Of a DNA stretch of 64,000 nt, positions 1 through 10,920 are shown piece after piece. Position 1 is the first letter of the stretch, and the number at the start of each line of letters is the position of its first letter. The translations under genes and the position numbers were made by a program. The notes beneath the pieces were generated by a model. That model did no database searches, was not told the DNA's origin, and saw only the letters and a list, made by a program, of their open reading frames with translations. The stretch covers positions 207,001 to 271,000 of the forward strand of contig ADNK01002519.1 in NCBI GenBank assembly GCA_000320545.1. The letters are read 5' to 3'. This DNA comes from Bigelowiella natans CCMP2755 (Eukaryota > Cercozoa > Chlorarachniophyceae).

Positions 1-599
1 TTTTCGGTGGGGTTAGGGGTAAAGTCGCAGAGTATACTCCTAGCGTTCTTCCACCACCTCCTTGCCTCACCTCTTTTCCCGTTGTATTTCGTTATCATAA
101 CCGGTGCTGTTTTAACAGACATGAACTGGGTGTTCCGCTGTACCGGCTGCTGCTGCTTGACGGTGCTCTGGGTCGTCCCCCGCGAGGCGCCCAGACCCCC
201 GTCGTTCCTAAACAAAGCTGCCCACTCTGGAGGTAAGTCTGCTTCGTAATCCATGATGTCCTGCATGATAGCTGCCCAAACATCATGTGTCTGATACTTG
301 TATTCTATCGATACTTTCAGTTTGGCGTAGTTGCTCGCCCTGGGTCGCAAGGCTCGTAATGCCATTACGACCTTCTTGCTTTCGGCGGCCACGTCCTCGT
401 CGTCCGCCTCGTAGAAGTTCTCCAGTGCCTCTGCTGCTGCATCTGCTTTCTTAATCCCGGGTGCTGGTCCCGGCGGTGCCTGTGGAGGTGTTCCTCCTCC
501 TTCCTTAGCGTCCGTATCGCCCTTCCTTTCCTGTTTCTGCTCGTGCCCTTGCACGGCCTGCGAGCCAAAGTCCTGCTGTTCTTCTAGCTGCTGTGACAT
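1..599 (-). CDS. gag-like protein of an LTR retrotransposon, 5' part
   Basis: An uninterrupted minus-strand frame opens with ATG at 599 and is still open at position 1 (199 codons). The N-terminal third is rich in Gln, Gly, Pro and Ala and looks disordered. The rest contains a segment (about residues 185-196) with the text RRWWKNARSILCDF, the Trp-rich helix-like pattern typical of retrotransposon capsid domains. It starts 40 bp inside an LTR at 639-964, which is where gag belongs. I infer a Ty3- or Ty1-type element; protease and pol would lie left of the window. No frameshift or stop is visible, and the LTR is identical to the copy at the right edge, so the element looks young. The family assignment rests on position and the Trp motif, not on a search. 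Confidence 0.7.
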   Translation of the reverse strand, partial: MSQQLEEQQDFGSQAVQGHEQKQERKGDTDAKEGGGTPPQAPPGPAPGIKKADAAAEALENFYEADDEDVAAESKKVVMALRALRPRASNYAKLKVSIEYKYQTHDVWAAIMQDIMDYEADLPPEWAALFRNDGGLGASRGTTQSTVKQQQPVQRNTQFMSVKTAPVMITKYNGKRGEARRWWKNARSILCDFTPNPTE

Positions 600-619
600 T
601 GTTAGTCAAATCGTTTCCC

Positions 620-633
620 GTGTGTGGAAGCCA
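620..633 (-). other. possible tRNA primer-binding site
   Basis: Reading leftward out of the LTR on the minus strand, TGG followed by CTTCCACACA begins 5 nt after the LTR edge. A PBS normally starts with TGG, complementary to a tRNA 3' end. The tRNA is not identified, so this is weak. Confidence 0.25.
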
Positions 634-638
634 AAGGT

Positions 639-964
639 TGTTGCGCGTAAGGTGTTCACAGGCCGAGGCGCTACGTGCACAAGTAGGCAGGGGGGGGGAA
701 AGGCACGTTTGCTTCCTTTTGAAGAGTTGTGTTTATTTTTATTAAAGATTATATTTTTATTAAATCGTGCACTGCGTAATCATTCGCGAAGCTTTCGCGA
801 ATGCCGCCGCACGTGGGGCAGCACACTTCCGGTGTGCTGCCATGAGTCCCGCCGGAACCCACGTGCCTATGCTGTATTAATATCTACGTTATCTATATTC
901 TATATCCGCGACAACCCCTTTGTTGTCGCACGTGACTTGTGCCCGCGTAGTGGTACGCGCTACA
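639..964 (-). repeat. LTR (5' LTR of the left retrotransposon)
   Basis: A 326-bp segment bounded by TG...CA that recurs without a single difference at 63523-63848. On the minus strand it is followed by a PBS-like site and gag, so here it is the 5' LTR. It carries three clear inverted repeats: 782-802 (9-bp arms, 3-nt loop), 818-840 (9-bp arms) nested within 809-817/858-866, and 908-914/923-929. An AT-rich stretch (733-770) could hold the promoter or polyadenylation signals. Plus-strand open frames across it are incidental. Confidence 0.85.
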
Positions 965-2009
965 TGTTGCCCCCTGGATATGGACAGTTGTAAGGAGTTC
1001 GGTAGGTATTTCACGACCTGTTATGCATCTATACTATAAGCCTCGCCTGTTTATTCCGCGCAGCATGCCCAGGTTTAATGCCCAATTTCTTGAAAAAGTT
1101 TTCGCGGCCTCAAATCAAACAGGCTATTTTTTGTTACTTTCTTCATGACACCGCCGCCCAGAACCGTAACTTATTAATTAGCATTTAATAGAAACACCTT
1201 TCTCGTAAAGAGAATAGAGTTTCTCAACACGCCGTTGTAGGGTGCCTGGATCTTAAAATTACTGTTCCTATGAGCATAAATTCTTGAAGATCCTGGTAGG
1301 CTTCAATTTTAAACGAATCAAATCATGGAAACGGTAGAACTACACAATTTCAGGAGAGAAATCAGTATTGGGACAGCGAAAATTCTCCCTCGACTCCACT
1401 CCCCATAACAGTGATTGCAATCTAATAAGCTAGCAAGCACAAAGTAAATGTTGACCTATTTCCTAGAAGCTACATCACGTGGCTTATGGCTAGCACATAT
1501 GCCCTATCCGCTGTTCACTTGCAGCGCAACAGACACGTAACGTGTTTACTATTTGCAATTTTGGAGCTGTGCACATCACTGTCTTAATGGCTGTGTCACA
1601 CCGCATTCTTATTTTACGTTGTTTCGCTAGCGTTCCAGCACCACGCAAATTTACACTGTTATCTTTCGATGATGCGCACAGCCATCTCGCATGCGATGAT
1701 ATGATACAAATGTACCAATTAGAGGCTAGCCACCAGCAGCTCTATTTATTCGAACACTTGGCAATATTGAACGTGATAATTACTGAGATTCATCACACGT
1801 ACCGCTAGACCGCTACTGTCTAGACTGCATTAAAATTACAAAATAGACTTTGCGTCTAATAAAGCATAAATTAAGTTGACAGGACGCCTCTACACTTCTT
1901 CCTTCGTCCTCTTCGTTACTACCTTGCTCAACTTGGAATTAATCTCCTTCTTTAGAAGCGTTAAGCTAATATCGATCGAAAATGCTTCTCTGAAATACTA
2001 AAATTCTTC
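965..2009. other. intergenic, no gene seen
   Basis: Region between the LTR and the 3' end of the UDP-Gal mutase gene. An 88-codon plus frame at 1542-1808 has no splice context or recognisable motif. AT-rich with no microsatellite. Confidence 0.5.
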
Positions 2010-3432
2010 TTAAACAGAGTCACTAACGAAAGTGTAGTCTTCCTTTTTTAAACCCTTCTTCGTGGTGAATTGTTCGTCGAAATATTCGAGCGCATTTAAG
2101 ATCGCCTGACATAATCACACACATAGACAGAAAAGGGGAGTGTGAGAAAGGGGAGGAATGGAGAGGAGAGTTGAAGATATAGGGGTTTGGGGCAGATGTA
2201 AGAACTATTGCAAAATCTCGCTTTTCACACACCTGATCCATGTTGAAGTACTTGTAGTTAGCTAGACGTCCCACGAAATGCACATCCTTCTCTTCATCCG
2301 AAAGTTTCTTGTATTTCTTGAAGAGTTCCATGTTTCTCTCGTTGAGAACTGGATAGTATGGATCTCCCTTATCAGTAGTAGTTTCTTTGACGATTACGGT
2401 ATGCGGGGTTTGCTGATTCAAGAAGTGCTTATACTCGACAATTCGAGTAAAGGCCACCTCTTTGCCAGGATAATTAACCACTGAATTAGGCTGATAGAAG
2501 CCATAGTTCTTGTAACGTTCAATGTGGAAGTTAATGGAGCGATACTCGAGGCTCTCGAAACCTTGACCTGCGAAGTAGGAGTCCACGGGACCGGTGTAAA
2601 TAACCAATTTACCTTTCGGAATACCGCTTCTGAGCTTGAAGAAGTCCGTATTCAGATGCACGTCGAGGAGTTCGTGATCGAGAAGATGTTCGAAAAACTT
2701 CGTGTATCCTTCTTTCGGGAGAACTTGGAACTTGTCGCCAAAGTAGCGAGTGTCGAAGTTGTTTCGACAAGGTATCCGAGCAAGAACGGACTTATCAAGA
2801 TCTTCGGGATATTTCTTCCACTGCTTGTAGGTATAATGCTTAAAAATTTTCTCGTAGAGCACTGGTCCGACTCGTGACTTTGCCATCTGCTCCCCATTTT
2901 TTATCTCCTCATACTTTACCTGTGTCTTAGCAAGCCACTCGTCCATCTCTTCGACAGTCTTAATATCGGCACCACATAGCATATTCACGGTAGTGATGTT
3001 GGGTGGGATGGGACAAACCTGGCCATCGATCAGACCCACGACCTGGTGCTCCCATCTCACCCACTTTCCAAATCGTGTTATGAACTCATACACCCTCTTC
3101 GAGTTGGTATGGAATAGGTGGGCACCGTACATATTCATAAGGATTTTTGTCTCCTCGTCTATATAGTCGTAACAGTTTCCTCCAATATGATTGCGGCGTT
3201 CGATAATCAAGCACTTTTTCTTCTGCTCCTCAGCAAAACGCCTGGCGATCACTGCCCCGGATAACCCGCATCCAACCACTATAACATCGTAGTCCTCGAG
3301 CTTCCAGTCTTTCTTACCTTTGTAAATCCAAGGATCGGTTCCAGGGGCGGTACCTGCAGACTCCTTTGAGATTTTGTGATCCCCGCGAGGGTCTGCAGAG
3401 GAGGTGGTGGCAGCAGACTGAGCTTTCTCCAT
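2010..3432 (-). CDS. UDP-galactopyranose mutase, bacterial-type class
   Basis: Converts UDP-galactopyranose to UDP-galactofuranose, the donor for Galf-containing glycans; FAD flavoenzyme. Two exons, 3432-2233 and 2105-2010, joined by a 127-nt GT-AG intron in phase 0, give 431 aa. After about 45 disordered residues comes the Rossmann FAD motif VVGCGLSGAVIA, then RRNHIGGNCYD, the substrate-binding stretch YTYKQWKKYPEDL, and near the C-terminus GRLANYKYFNMDQ, the conserved FAD-contacting end. The spliced second exon (starting AILNALEYFDEQF) supplies the expected last helix; the unspliced reading runs into unrelated residues. Length and motif spacing match the short bacterial/algal class rather than the roughly 510-aa fungal and kinetoplastid enzymes. 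ATG at 3432 is chosen because upstream in-frame residues do not look coding. It is divergent from the GTPase gene. Confidence 0.93.
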
Positions 3433-3820
3433 TATGTGTTCGTTTGTGTTTAAACCGAAGACGAAAACAGACCCGTTGGAATGAAGATGGAGGCTGTTTT
3501 TATGCTGCGACAATAAAATCATGCAACATATCGAAAAGGCGACAATAAAATCATGCTCATTGACATTGGAACGTATCAAGAAGGCGCCAAATTTGACTAA
3601 TTTTGGGATCTACAGGTGTTCTCGTAAACGAGTGCAGGCCAATCGTCACTACTCGTATTGTCACCGACTTAATCATGGGAAAATATTGGCATCGACTTAC
3701 TCGAAAACTATGTCGCACGTAAAAATTGCATATGAACTTCTTTTTTCCTGTGATTTTTTCGGGCGGAGGTCGTCCTGGTTTCAAATTGACGTTCAAAAAA
3801 TTCCATTTCTTCCATTTGCA
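3433..3820. promoter_or_regulatory. shared divergent start region with an 18-bp direct repeat
   Basis: 388 bp between the start codons of the UDP-Gal mutase (-) and GTPase (+) genes. It holds two exact copies of GCGACAATAAAATCATGC at 3507-3524 and 3539-3556, 32 bp apart. A regulatory role is inferred only from position and exact repetition. Confidence 0.4.
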
Positions 3821-4958
3821 ATGGAGTCCACGCCCCAGCCCTCACCCACCTCCCTCGCCACCGCCTCCTCCTCATCGGAACCGTCGCGTGTGGAAATTTC
3901 GCAAGCAAAGAGCTCGGCAAAGATCATGAGCAATCACCAGAAGCTGCGCAATCAGCTCAGTTCTCTCTCCGAGAGGTACAAGCAAATGGAACGAGAGCAG
4001 GCACATTTGCTCAACATGGTAGTATTCAGAATAAGGACACCACTCTATGAGCCACGCTAAAATTATGTAATTATCCCAGGCCTTTCGAAAGATGAGGTCC
4101 AAGCTTGCAACTTCTCATCGTGATCAAACACAGGAAAACGACCTCTTAGATGCCGTTAAAATGGAAATTCAGTTCAGGCGTCAGCTCAAAGCGCAAACTC
4201 TCAGTGTCATTGAGAGAATTTTGGCACAAGGCTGTGAGGATATTGATATTTTGAAGGTAATTGTTTGTAATCTCCTCCTAATCCCCCTCCCCCCCCCCCC
4301 CCAAAATCCATAAGTGTACACTACCCAACACAACATGCACCACCAGGCCGAACACAAGAAACTAAGCACTTGGAAGCAGGCCATACAAAAAGAACTAAAG
4401 AAAGCACACCAGCTACAAGAGTCAAACGTTACAATTATGCCCAAGGAATTGGATGTCTACGATCTGGTTATAGATATTGACCAGCTTTCAGGTAATAGAT
4501 GGTAAATACAATTGCAGCTGTTGCGTTGGATCGATTATTCGGTTTAGTAGGCCATTTATCTTCCAAGAGGCAACATGCTTCAAGATGTCACATCATTAGA
4601 AGCCGTGCAGACATGTAATACATATTATGTTAATGTATATATTAATTGCAGATCTGGCAAGCAATGGATGGAAGATCGAAAGTGCAGCTGACTTTCAGAT
4701 GGAGCAAACCGAGGATGGAGACCAATGGAATGGGTATTTGAGCTTTATTTCCTAACATTGATACACCTTTTGCTTCGATAATAATATCCTCCATTCACTA
4801 CTCCTCAGGGCAATCATCGCTGTAGTTGGTCTGTATGACAAGGGGAAAACGTTCTTGCTAAATCAAATCAGTGGAGCAAAACTTCCTTCTGGTAGAAAGG
4901 TGCGGACAAAAGGACTTAGTTTCAAGCACATGGAGGTACTACTGATGATGCCGTTTCT

Positions 4959-5049
<91 letters not shown>

Positions 5050-5575
5050 CTTCCTCTTTCTTTGCATAAAAGATTGCATAAAAGAAGTAATATTTAAATG
5101 GACTGTTGTAGGTGGATAAGATGAAGTTCTGCCTTCTTGATTCGGCGGGTTCTAATGCCCCCGTGCGTGTCGAGAATAATCTATCAGTGTAATAATATCA
5201 TCAACATTATCCGTACCAATAACAACATATCGCTGCTCTATCAAGCTCTCAAATTAACACGAATCATAGTCGCTTTGGTTACATTGACAATTGACAAAAC
5301 CATGTCCTGGTGCTGCCGTATGCTTTTTATTCAAATTTCAAAAGATATCAGAAGCACGTGACGGAACTGTTCATTCTGGATGTTGTGTTCGAAGTATCTG
5401 GTAGTTATTTGAATATGTAGCTATAGTACTAGGAGAAGGAGGAGAAACGTTTATGTGCTTCTTCTGTACTTCTTCTGTACTTCATGCAGCAGCAGCTGCT
5501 GCTGCTGTGCTGCGTAAATTGGAACATCGCTGATTTTTCTCACAGGATAACCCCCTTTTCCCTCCCTTCCTCATG

Positions 5576-5613
<38 letters not shown>

Positions 5614-5966
5614 TTACTTCATTTGCGTTGTGAATGACTTCACATCTCTGGACCAACGTTACCTGGATAAAATCGCACGATTTCTACAGAAGTCGAAGAA
5701 GGTTTGCTCGCCTCCAATAAACGGCATTATCATCACCAACATAATCGATGTTTTATACGTTACTGACGGTGTTGGTGTTGGATTGTTGCAGGATTTCCGT
5801 GAGGTTATTGTCGTTCACAATTTCAAAGGCATTACGAGTGCCAAAGCACTTGATTATGCCTGGAAGTCGCAGGTTCGATGATACGTCTAAAATGACACAG
5901 ATCTTTGTCGTATGGGCGTGATTAGTGTTCCCTTGTACTTATAACGTTCACGTCTAAAAGTAGCAG

Positions 5967-6005
<39 letters not shown>

Positions 6006-7413
6006 TGATAACCATCGATGGATTTGATCGAGTAGGTTACCCAAGTATATCACGCAAGTGGAGGGTCGTCGCGACGTACGCGTGTCGCAGCAACAAACCC
6101 ATGCAGCAGGCAGCTGGAAGATAAAACCGTGACATGGTATAAGACAAGGTAATTTCGATGACCTTTCTCCTCCTCCTTCTTGCCAAATAGTCACCTATTC
6201 TGATTTTTTGCCCTTGGGATGTGAAAAAAATAACAGATACAGCCGGCACATTTGCCTAGCAAACGCTACCAGCCAGCTTGGATTGGCAATAAATCCATGG
6301 GCAGTTTCACTGTTAAGATACTGGCTGAAGAGCGTTGTCGTACCTACTTCACGAAAACGATCGATCCAAGACACTATTGTTACCACGTGCACAAAGAAGC
6401 TGTCGATGTGCTTTAAGGCGCGAAACTCACAGCTGAAGGTCTTTGAAACGGAGGAGAAGTGCGTCTCGTACATCAGGCCGACAGATCCGGTAGTAAAGGG
6501 GAGGAGGGAATGAACATATGCATGTAAATAAAGGCAAGATTTCAAGCGAGAAACATTGACGATTTTTCGACTTACATCCAAGGCCTTTCGAGGCGTTGTT
6601 GTGAGACGCAGAGTCGGTGTCTTTCGAATAGTACACGTACAAATGTCAGGGGGGGGGGTCAATTCGTCTACAATTGAAGAAACAATAATGATAACAATGG
6701 GATTATCCTGATATTGAGTTCTGTGATAACTGTGGTGGTGGTGGTGATGAGGAAAATACTTCAGATACCAGCCAGAATGATGATGATGATGATGATGATG
6801 ATAATGATGAGGATGATGATGAACTGTGAATGATGATAATTGTGCATCTTTTCGGAATACTATCAGGAACATCGTAAGAGATTTATTTCACCTCGCATGG
6901 CTCTTTATGGACATTCTGTGGTCCTTGAATGTGCCGATAGCTTCAAACCTGATGTGGATATCATCAAGACGCGAAATGAATTCATTGTTTATCTTGATGC
7001 CCCTGGGATCTCACCAGATTCCATCTCCCTTTCGAGGTATATATACTGTGAGAGTCGTCTGTTGGAGCTGCCATTTTAGAATGTAAACACTTCAGGGCAC
7101 TTGCTTTGAATTTTGTTGTTAATAAGTCGTTCTTTTTGCACCGTATTCACTCGTTTTGCAGGAAAGGACAGATGACCACCATTAGCGGTAAGCGCAACAA
7201 TCCCACCAAGATCGACCAGGGAGAGGTACAACGACCAATTCTCATGATGAAGAAGCAGAGAGAGAACACCAAGATATACAGGCTAGGAATATGAAAAAGA
7301 AGACCTGAGAGTCATTCAAAATCCAAGTGTAGACACATATATGTAACGAATTGAGAACCGTTTCGATTCTGTCCTTTTGCACAGGGAGCAAGCAGATGAT
7401 GACCTCCCCTCTA

Positions 7414-7486
<73 letters not shown>

Positions 7487-7641
7487 TGATTCTAAGCATC
7501 TTCCTTTCTGAAAAAAGGAGTGCGCTAATGAGAAGCGCGAAAGAAGATTCGGCGATTTCTCAGTGTCAGTTGATGTGCCTTCGGCTTATATGAAAAGGTT
7601 GTACATATTTTTATATTATGCTGTTTTGTGCTCAATTCCAA

Positions 7642-7687
<46 letters not shown>

Positions 7688-7813
7688 CTTCTAAGGATCA
7701 TTCTCATCATGTAAATTATTAGGTGGAAGAGTTGCACCGTTGAGAATGGAGCTTTAAGAATGATCTTTTCAGCTGATCTTGATGATGATAAAGGCGTTGC
7801 TTTGGTGTCGTAA
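3821..7813 (+). CDS. GB1/RHD3-like large GTPase fused to an Hsp20 (alpha-crystallin) domain
   Basis: Fifteen exons whose phases all close: 3821-4018, 4080-4256, 4347-4491, 4652-4733, 4809-4935, 5112-5188, 5345-5400, 5613-5701, 5792-5872, 6036-6148, 6237-6489, 6867-7036, 7162-7225, 7518-7597, 7723-7813; 600 aa. The first 170 residues are a Ser/Pro-rich start then a long charged, probably coiled-coil helix. The G domain follows: P-loop VVGLYDKGKTFLLNQ, G3 LLDSAGSNAPV, a G4-like VVNDFTSLDQRY or HNFKG region, and a helical middle ending near RYWLKSVVVP. The last 140 residues are a small-heat-shock fold: VDIIKTRNEFIVYLDAPGI, then ERRFGDFSVSVDVP, then the final strand ENGALRMIFSA. The G domain resembles atlastin/guanylate-binding proteins, usually membrane-remodelling or defence GTPases, but no C-terminal membrane hairpin is seen. 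The chaperone-like tail in place of membrane anchors is unusual. Function unknown. Confidence 0.82.
4961..5049. repeat. (CT)n then (TA)n microsatellite in an intron
   Basis: Compound dinucleotide tract in the fifth intron of the GTPase gene; it makes spurious SLSLSL frames. Confidence 0.95.
5579..5611. repeat. (CA)n microsatellite abutting a splice acceptor
   Basis: The repeat runs directly into the AG acceptor of the GTPase exon beginning at 5613, so it occupies the place of the pyrimidine tract. Confidence 0.9.
7417..7483. repeat. (CT)n-(GT)n compound microsatellite
   Basis: Intronic compound tract shortly before the GTPase exon at 7518; a second (CT)n lies at 7648-7684 in the next intron. 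Confidence 0.95.
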
Positions 7814-8524
7814 TGATGTAAAACACTAATGAATAGGCGATTTTAAATACACATGTCATATCGCTCATATGTGTAGCAGCACCAACGCGGACCTGCCTTG
7901 CTCAGTGCTTGCTCTGCTGTCATCCACATGCACATGCATCTGCTCTAGATCTGCTGCGCGCGTGCACACGTGTTATTTAGTCTGCACTATCATTTATGAA
8001 GCAGTAGTCTCAATTTCATGTGTCTGTGCATGCAATCATGGCTATCGCATGAAGTCCAATGCGGGCTAATAAGTGCCATTGATGCTGCAATGCACAGCTC
8101 AGACATCATTCTATGCGCAATCGCAGTCTTGCTCCACTAACAATTTTGCGTGAACGGTGCGTTGATGCAATGGATGCGCAAGAGAATGGCAAATGATGAT
8201 CGAAGGGCTATTAACCAGCATGCACAAATGTGCACGATGCATGCTTGACTGTATTGTGTCGCACACTGTGTGAATTGAAATGCGTAGTTGCTATGGCATT
8301 GCAAGTGCGCGTTGGCAAAAGGACATGCACCACTACCATTCATGCCATTCCGCCATACTCACATTTTCAATTGAAAAAATGTAATATCTTCTGTATATCC
8401 GTTTCAAACTCATATTTTCAGTCAATCTTGAGGACATTTGTCAGTGCGTAGTGGAGTATAGAAGATTTTGAGGTCGCAACAATGCTAATAATGTTCAGTT
8501 TTACTTACATACGATACGGAAGCT
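7814..8524. other. tail-to-tail intergenic region with TGCA/GCATGC-rich sequence
   Basis: Lies between the stop codons of the GTPase (+) and zinc-knuckle (-) genes. It is crowded with self-complementary words: TGTGCATGCA at 8025-8034, AGCATGCAC at 8217-8225 and GTGCACGATGCATGC at 8230-8244, plus CACATGCACATGCATC near 7930. No gene is seen. Confidence 0.6.
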
Positions 8525-9905
8525 CTAATCCCAGACATAGTCTAAGCACTTAATGTTTCTGCGAGGCAGCAGTGTATGTTCCACCACCTCTTGTCCATCA
8601 TCTTCGAAATCCAGCTCTGAAGGCATCTTTGCTGGAAAAGGGGAAGCAGGTGTCATTTTCGCTGGCGAAGAAAGGGTAGGTAGCAGTCCAACGCAATACG
8701 ACGGCCTCCCACAAACAGGGCTGCAGCTGCTGGCTCTGGTGCCGGCAGGGGTTGTAAAATGTTGAAGAGGATGTTGATCATAATGAAGAGTACGAGAAAA
8801 AGGTTCACCGTAACTATTAACACCAGTTTCTGTTCTGTAACGCTTTGGGCTGTGTGGCGTATCGTCTTGATTAGGAGATGTCTGAGAAGTGTATCCCGTA
8901 TCTGTTTCACCCAGAGAATTAAAAAAGATTTCTATTTCATTCGCTCTGAATCTCTTTCTGGATTGACAAGGAGAGTTTGAAGGTGAAGAATGTCGGCTTG
9001 AATCCGGTGTAGAATCTTGTCGGTTTTCCGTTTCAGAATCATCCCCAAAGTGTAACACTACGTTCGCGTTGTAAATATTCCTTGATAATGAGTCTAATTC
9101 CGGAAAGATGTCTGATATCACCTCGCGCTTGATCTCTTCATTTTGATTGAGTCTTGAATATTTCTCTTTCTCACGTATTTTTTTAATTGCTTCACAAGAC
9201 TTAGCAAGATGCCGATGGAGACAGCCTACGTCCCATCCTGGTCTTACGGTCTCCCTGGACCTTCCGATTGTGATTTTTTTCCTTTGCCCGCACAGGGGAC
9301 AAGTCATTTTGACCCCTATTTTTTTATCACGACGCACATTGATGCTCTCTGGAGGTGGTAAGCAACATCTCATACACCATCCAGTCTGCTGAGCTCCACA
9401 GCACTGGCACCTCGTCAACTTTGGAGACAGTGTTCTCAATTCATTGAGCATCTGCTTTTCAAGTTGAGGAAGGGAAGGCGTTTCGCAGAGTGTCTGTCCG
9501 TACTGGTAAGAATGAGAATGCATTGAAATGAATTGGTGAATGCAAGCTGGGCTCTTCGAATTTGCGAATCAGCGCCGATGCGTGGAGACTTTTGGTTTCT
9601 GTTGGTGGAGGGAAAGTGAATCCGATGTCAGTATTTTTTTCGAAATTAATCGCATTTACGAGAAAATGAGGGGTTTTAAGACTGTATTTCCAGATAAACC
9701 CGGATTTAGAGTGAAATCGGACGGAGTTGTCCATCACATAATTTTTGATGATGAATCGGACAACTTCTTCGGCAAAGGTCGACTCGAGAAGGCCGGTCTT
9801 CAATTTCCCGAAAAATGTTGTCATTTCATCGTAAAACAAGCTGAATTGCAGGCGGTTTGCGTTACATTCTTGCACCGAGTCCAGAGAGTCCAACAAGGCG
9901 TCCAT
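8525..9905 (-). CDS. uncharacterised protein with cysteine (zinc-knuckle-like) pairs
   Basis: Two overlapping minus-strand frames are joined by a 49-nt GT-AG intron (9503-9455) that keeps phase: exon 1 9905-9504 (134 codons), exon 2 9454-8525 (309 codons plus stop). The N-terminal part has no motif I recognise. Exon 2 has closely spaced cysteines, CQCCGAQQTGWCMRCC followed by CPLCGQRKK, which could bind zinc, then a basic helix and a long Ser/Pro/Thr-rich tail with a basic patch KRFRA. That composition suggests a nuclear protein, but this is inference. The start is uncertain: the frame is open a little further upstream, and a possible earlier ATG at about 9996 is separated from it by an in-frame TAA. 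Convergent with the GTPase gene. Confidence 0.55.
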
Positions 9906-10126
9906 GTCTTCCAAAGTCAACTCATTTCCAAATTGCGCCCGGTTATTCTCGGTTATTTACGGGTTGTTCCCGCGTTGATTTTTTATTTTTGTCGACATGT
10001 AAGTCGGTACCAGGAATCTTCGTGCTTGATGAAAACATTTCATATTTTTATAACTACTTACTTACGATGTTTTCCGATAGGAAATCGGACCACCTCTCTT
10101 CACCACCAGCTTCATTCGTGCCCCAA

Positions 10127-10142
10127 CCCCTAACCCTAACCC
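10127..10142. other. short telomere-like CCCTAA tract
   Basis: Two and a half units of CCCTAA in the head-to-head region between the zinc-knuckle gene (-) and the small gene at 10226 (+). It could be an interstitial telomere remnant or a telo-box-like promoter element; it is too short to decide. Confidence 0.4.
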
Positions 10143-10225
10143 AACGGCAAACGAACAGATAGGGATCAGACGAGCGATCTTGGCCGCCCCATGGTGGGAT
10201 TCTTCAAAACCCTGCTGAGATCAAG

Positions 10226-10920
10226 GTGATTTGTCCCCCTTTACGTCTTGCTTCTACCACCGCGTGTTGGTCTAAGCAACAACTAAGGGCACGCAGATGG
10301 AAGTTTTCGGCAGTAGTACAAAGGAGGACACAATTTGCTCTACGTTTTACCGCGGAGAGAAACAGTGGATACGTTGGAGCGCGAGAGTATGTTTTGTACA
10401 AGCCCGGGCAGATATTCTCCGCAAAGATGTGGCGCCGAAACTTGTATTTAAACCCGTCCCCTCACCCCGTCTCCATTACTCCTTCCCTGTCCCCTCCCCC
10501 CCTAAATCCTTTATCGTATTATTCTGGATCCTTTCCTAGCACAAACATCACTTAACTCGAGTTAATTATTCAACAGTAGCAGCAGCAGTAGTAGTCTCGA
10601 TGAAGACGCTGAAATACAAAGGCAACTTGAGGGCCTGGCAAAGGATTTCCCCAAATTTTTCAGGTTGTCATGCATCACTTTCAGCTCCAGAATTGCACGT
10701 CCACATGGAGAAACGTCAGGGAAGAGTAGGAATACACACGCAATTGCTCACTTTCTACCACTACTAATTCATGGGTGTCCTAGGAAAACCGACGGTGTGA
10801 TCGAGTTTGTAGTGGATGAAGGTGAGAAGGGAAGCAGTGAAGTTTCATGCGGAAAATTGCATAACTTTGTGTGTGTGTGTGTGTGTGGGTGTATAAATAT
10901 GTTCAGACGACTCGAAATAG
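10226..10920 (+). CDS. small protein, 118 aa, unknown function
   Basis: Four exons with closing phases: 10226-10443, 10577-10663, 10784-10821 and 10907-10920. The N-terminus is rich in Arg, Ala, Ser and Thr with no acidic residue before about residue 43, like an organelle-targeting presequence. Then comes a short segment YVLYKPGQIFSAKMWRRN, a run of six serines at the exon 1/2 junction, and an acidic tail ending EFVVDEDDSK. I do not recognise the family. The last coding exon is only 14 nt. An alternative frame of exon 1 (starting MEVFGSS) is open but its phase does not join exon 2. Confidence 0.5.

Noticed and set aside
622-993. 123-aa plus-strand frame over the left LTR, repeated at the right edge
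   Set aside because: It lies wholly in the LTR, on the strand opposite to gag; its duplication just reflects the two LTR copies.
7242-7499. Frames such as THTHTH/ERERER/SLSLSL/VCVCVC throughout the window
   Set aside because: Translations of (CA)n, (GA)n, (CT)n and (GT)n microsatellites, nearly all in introns or spacers.
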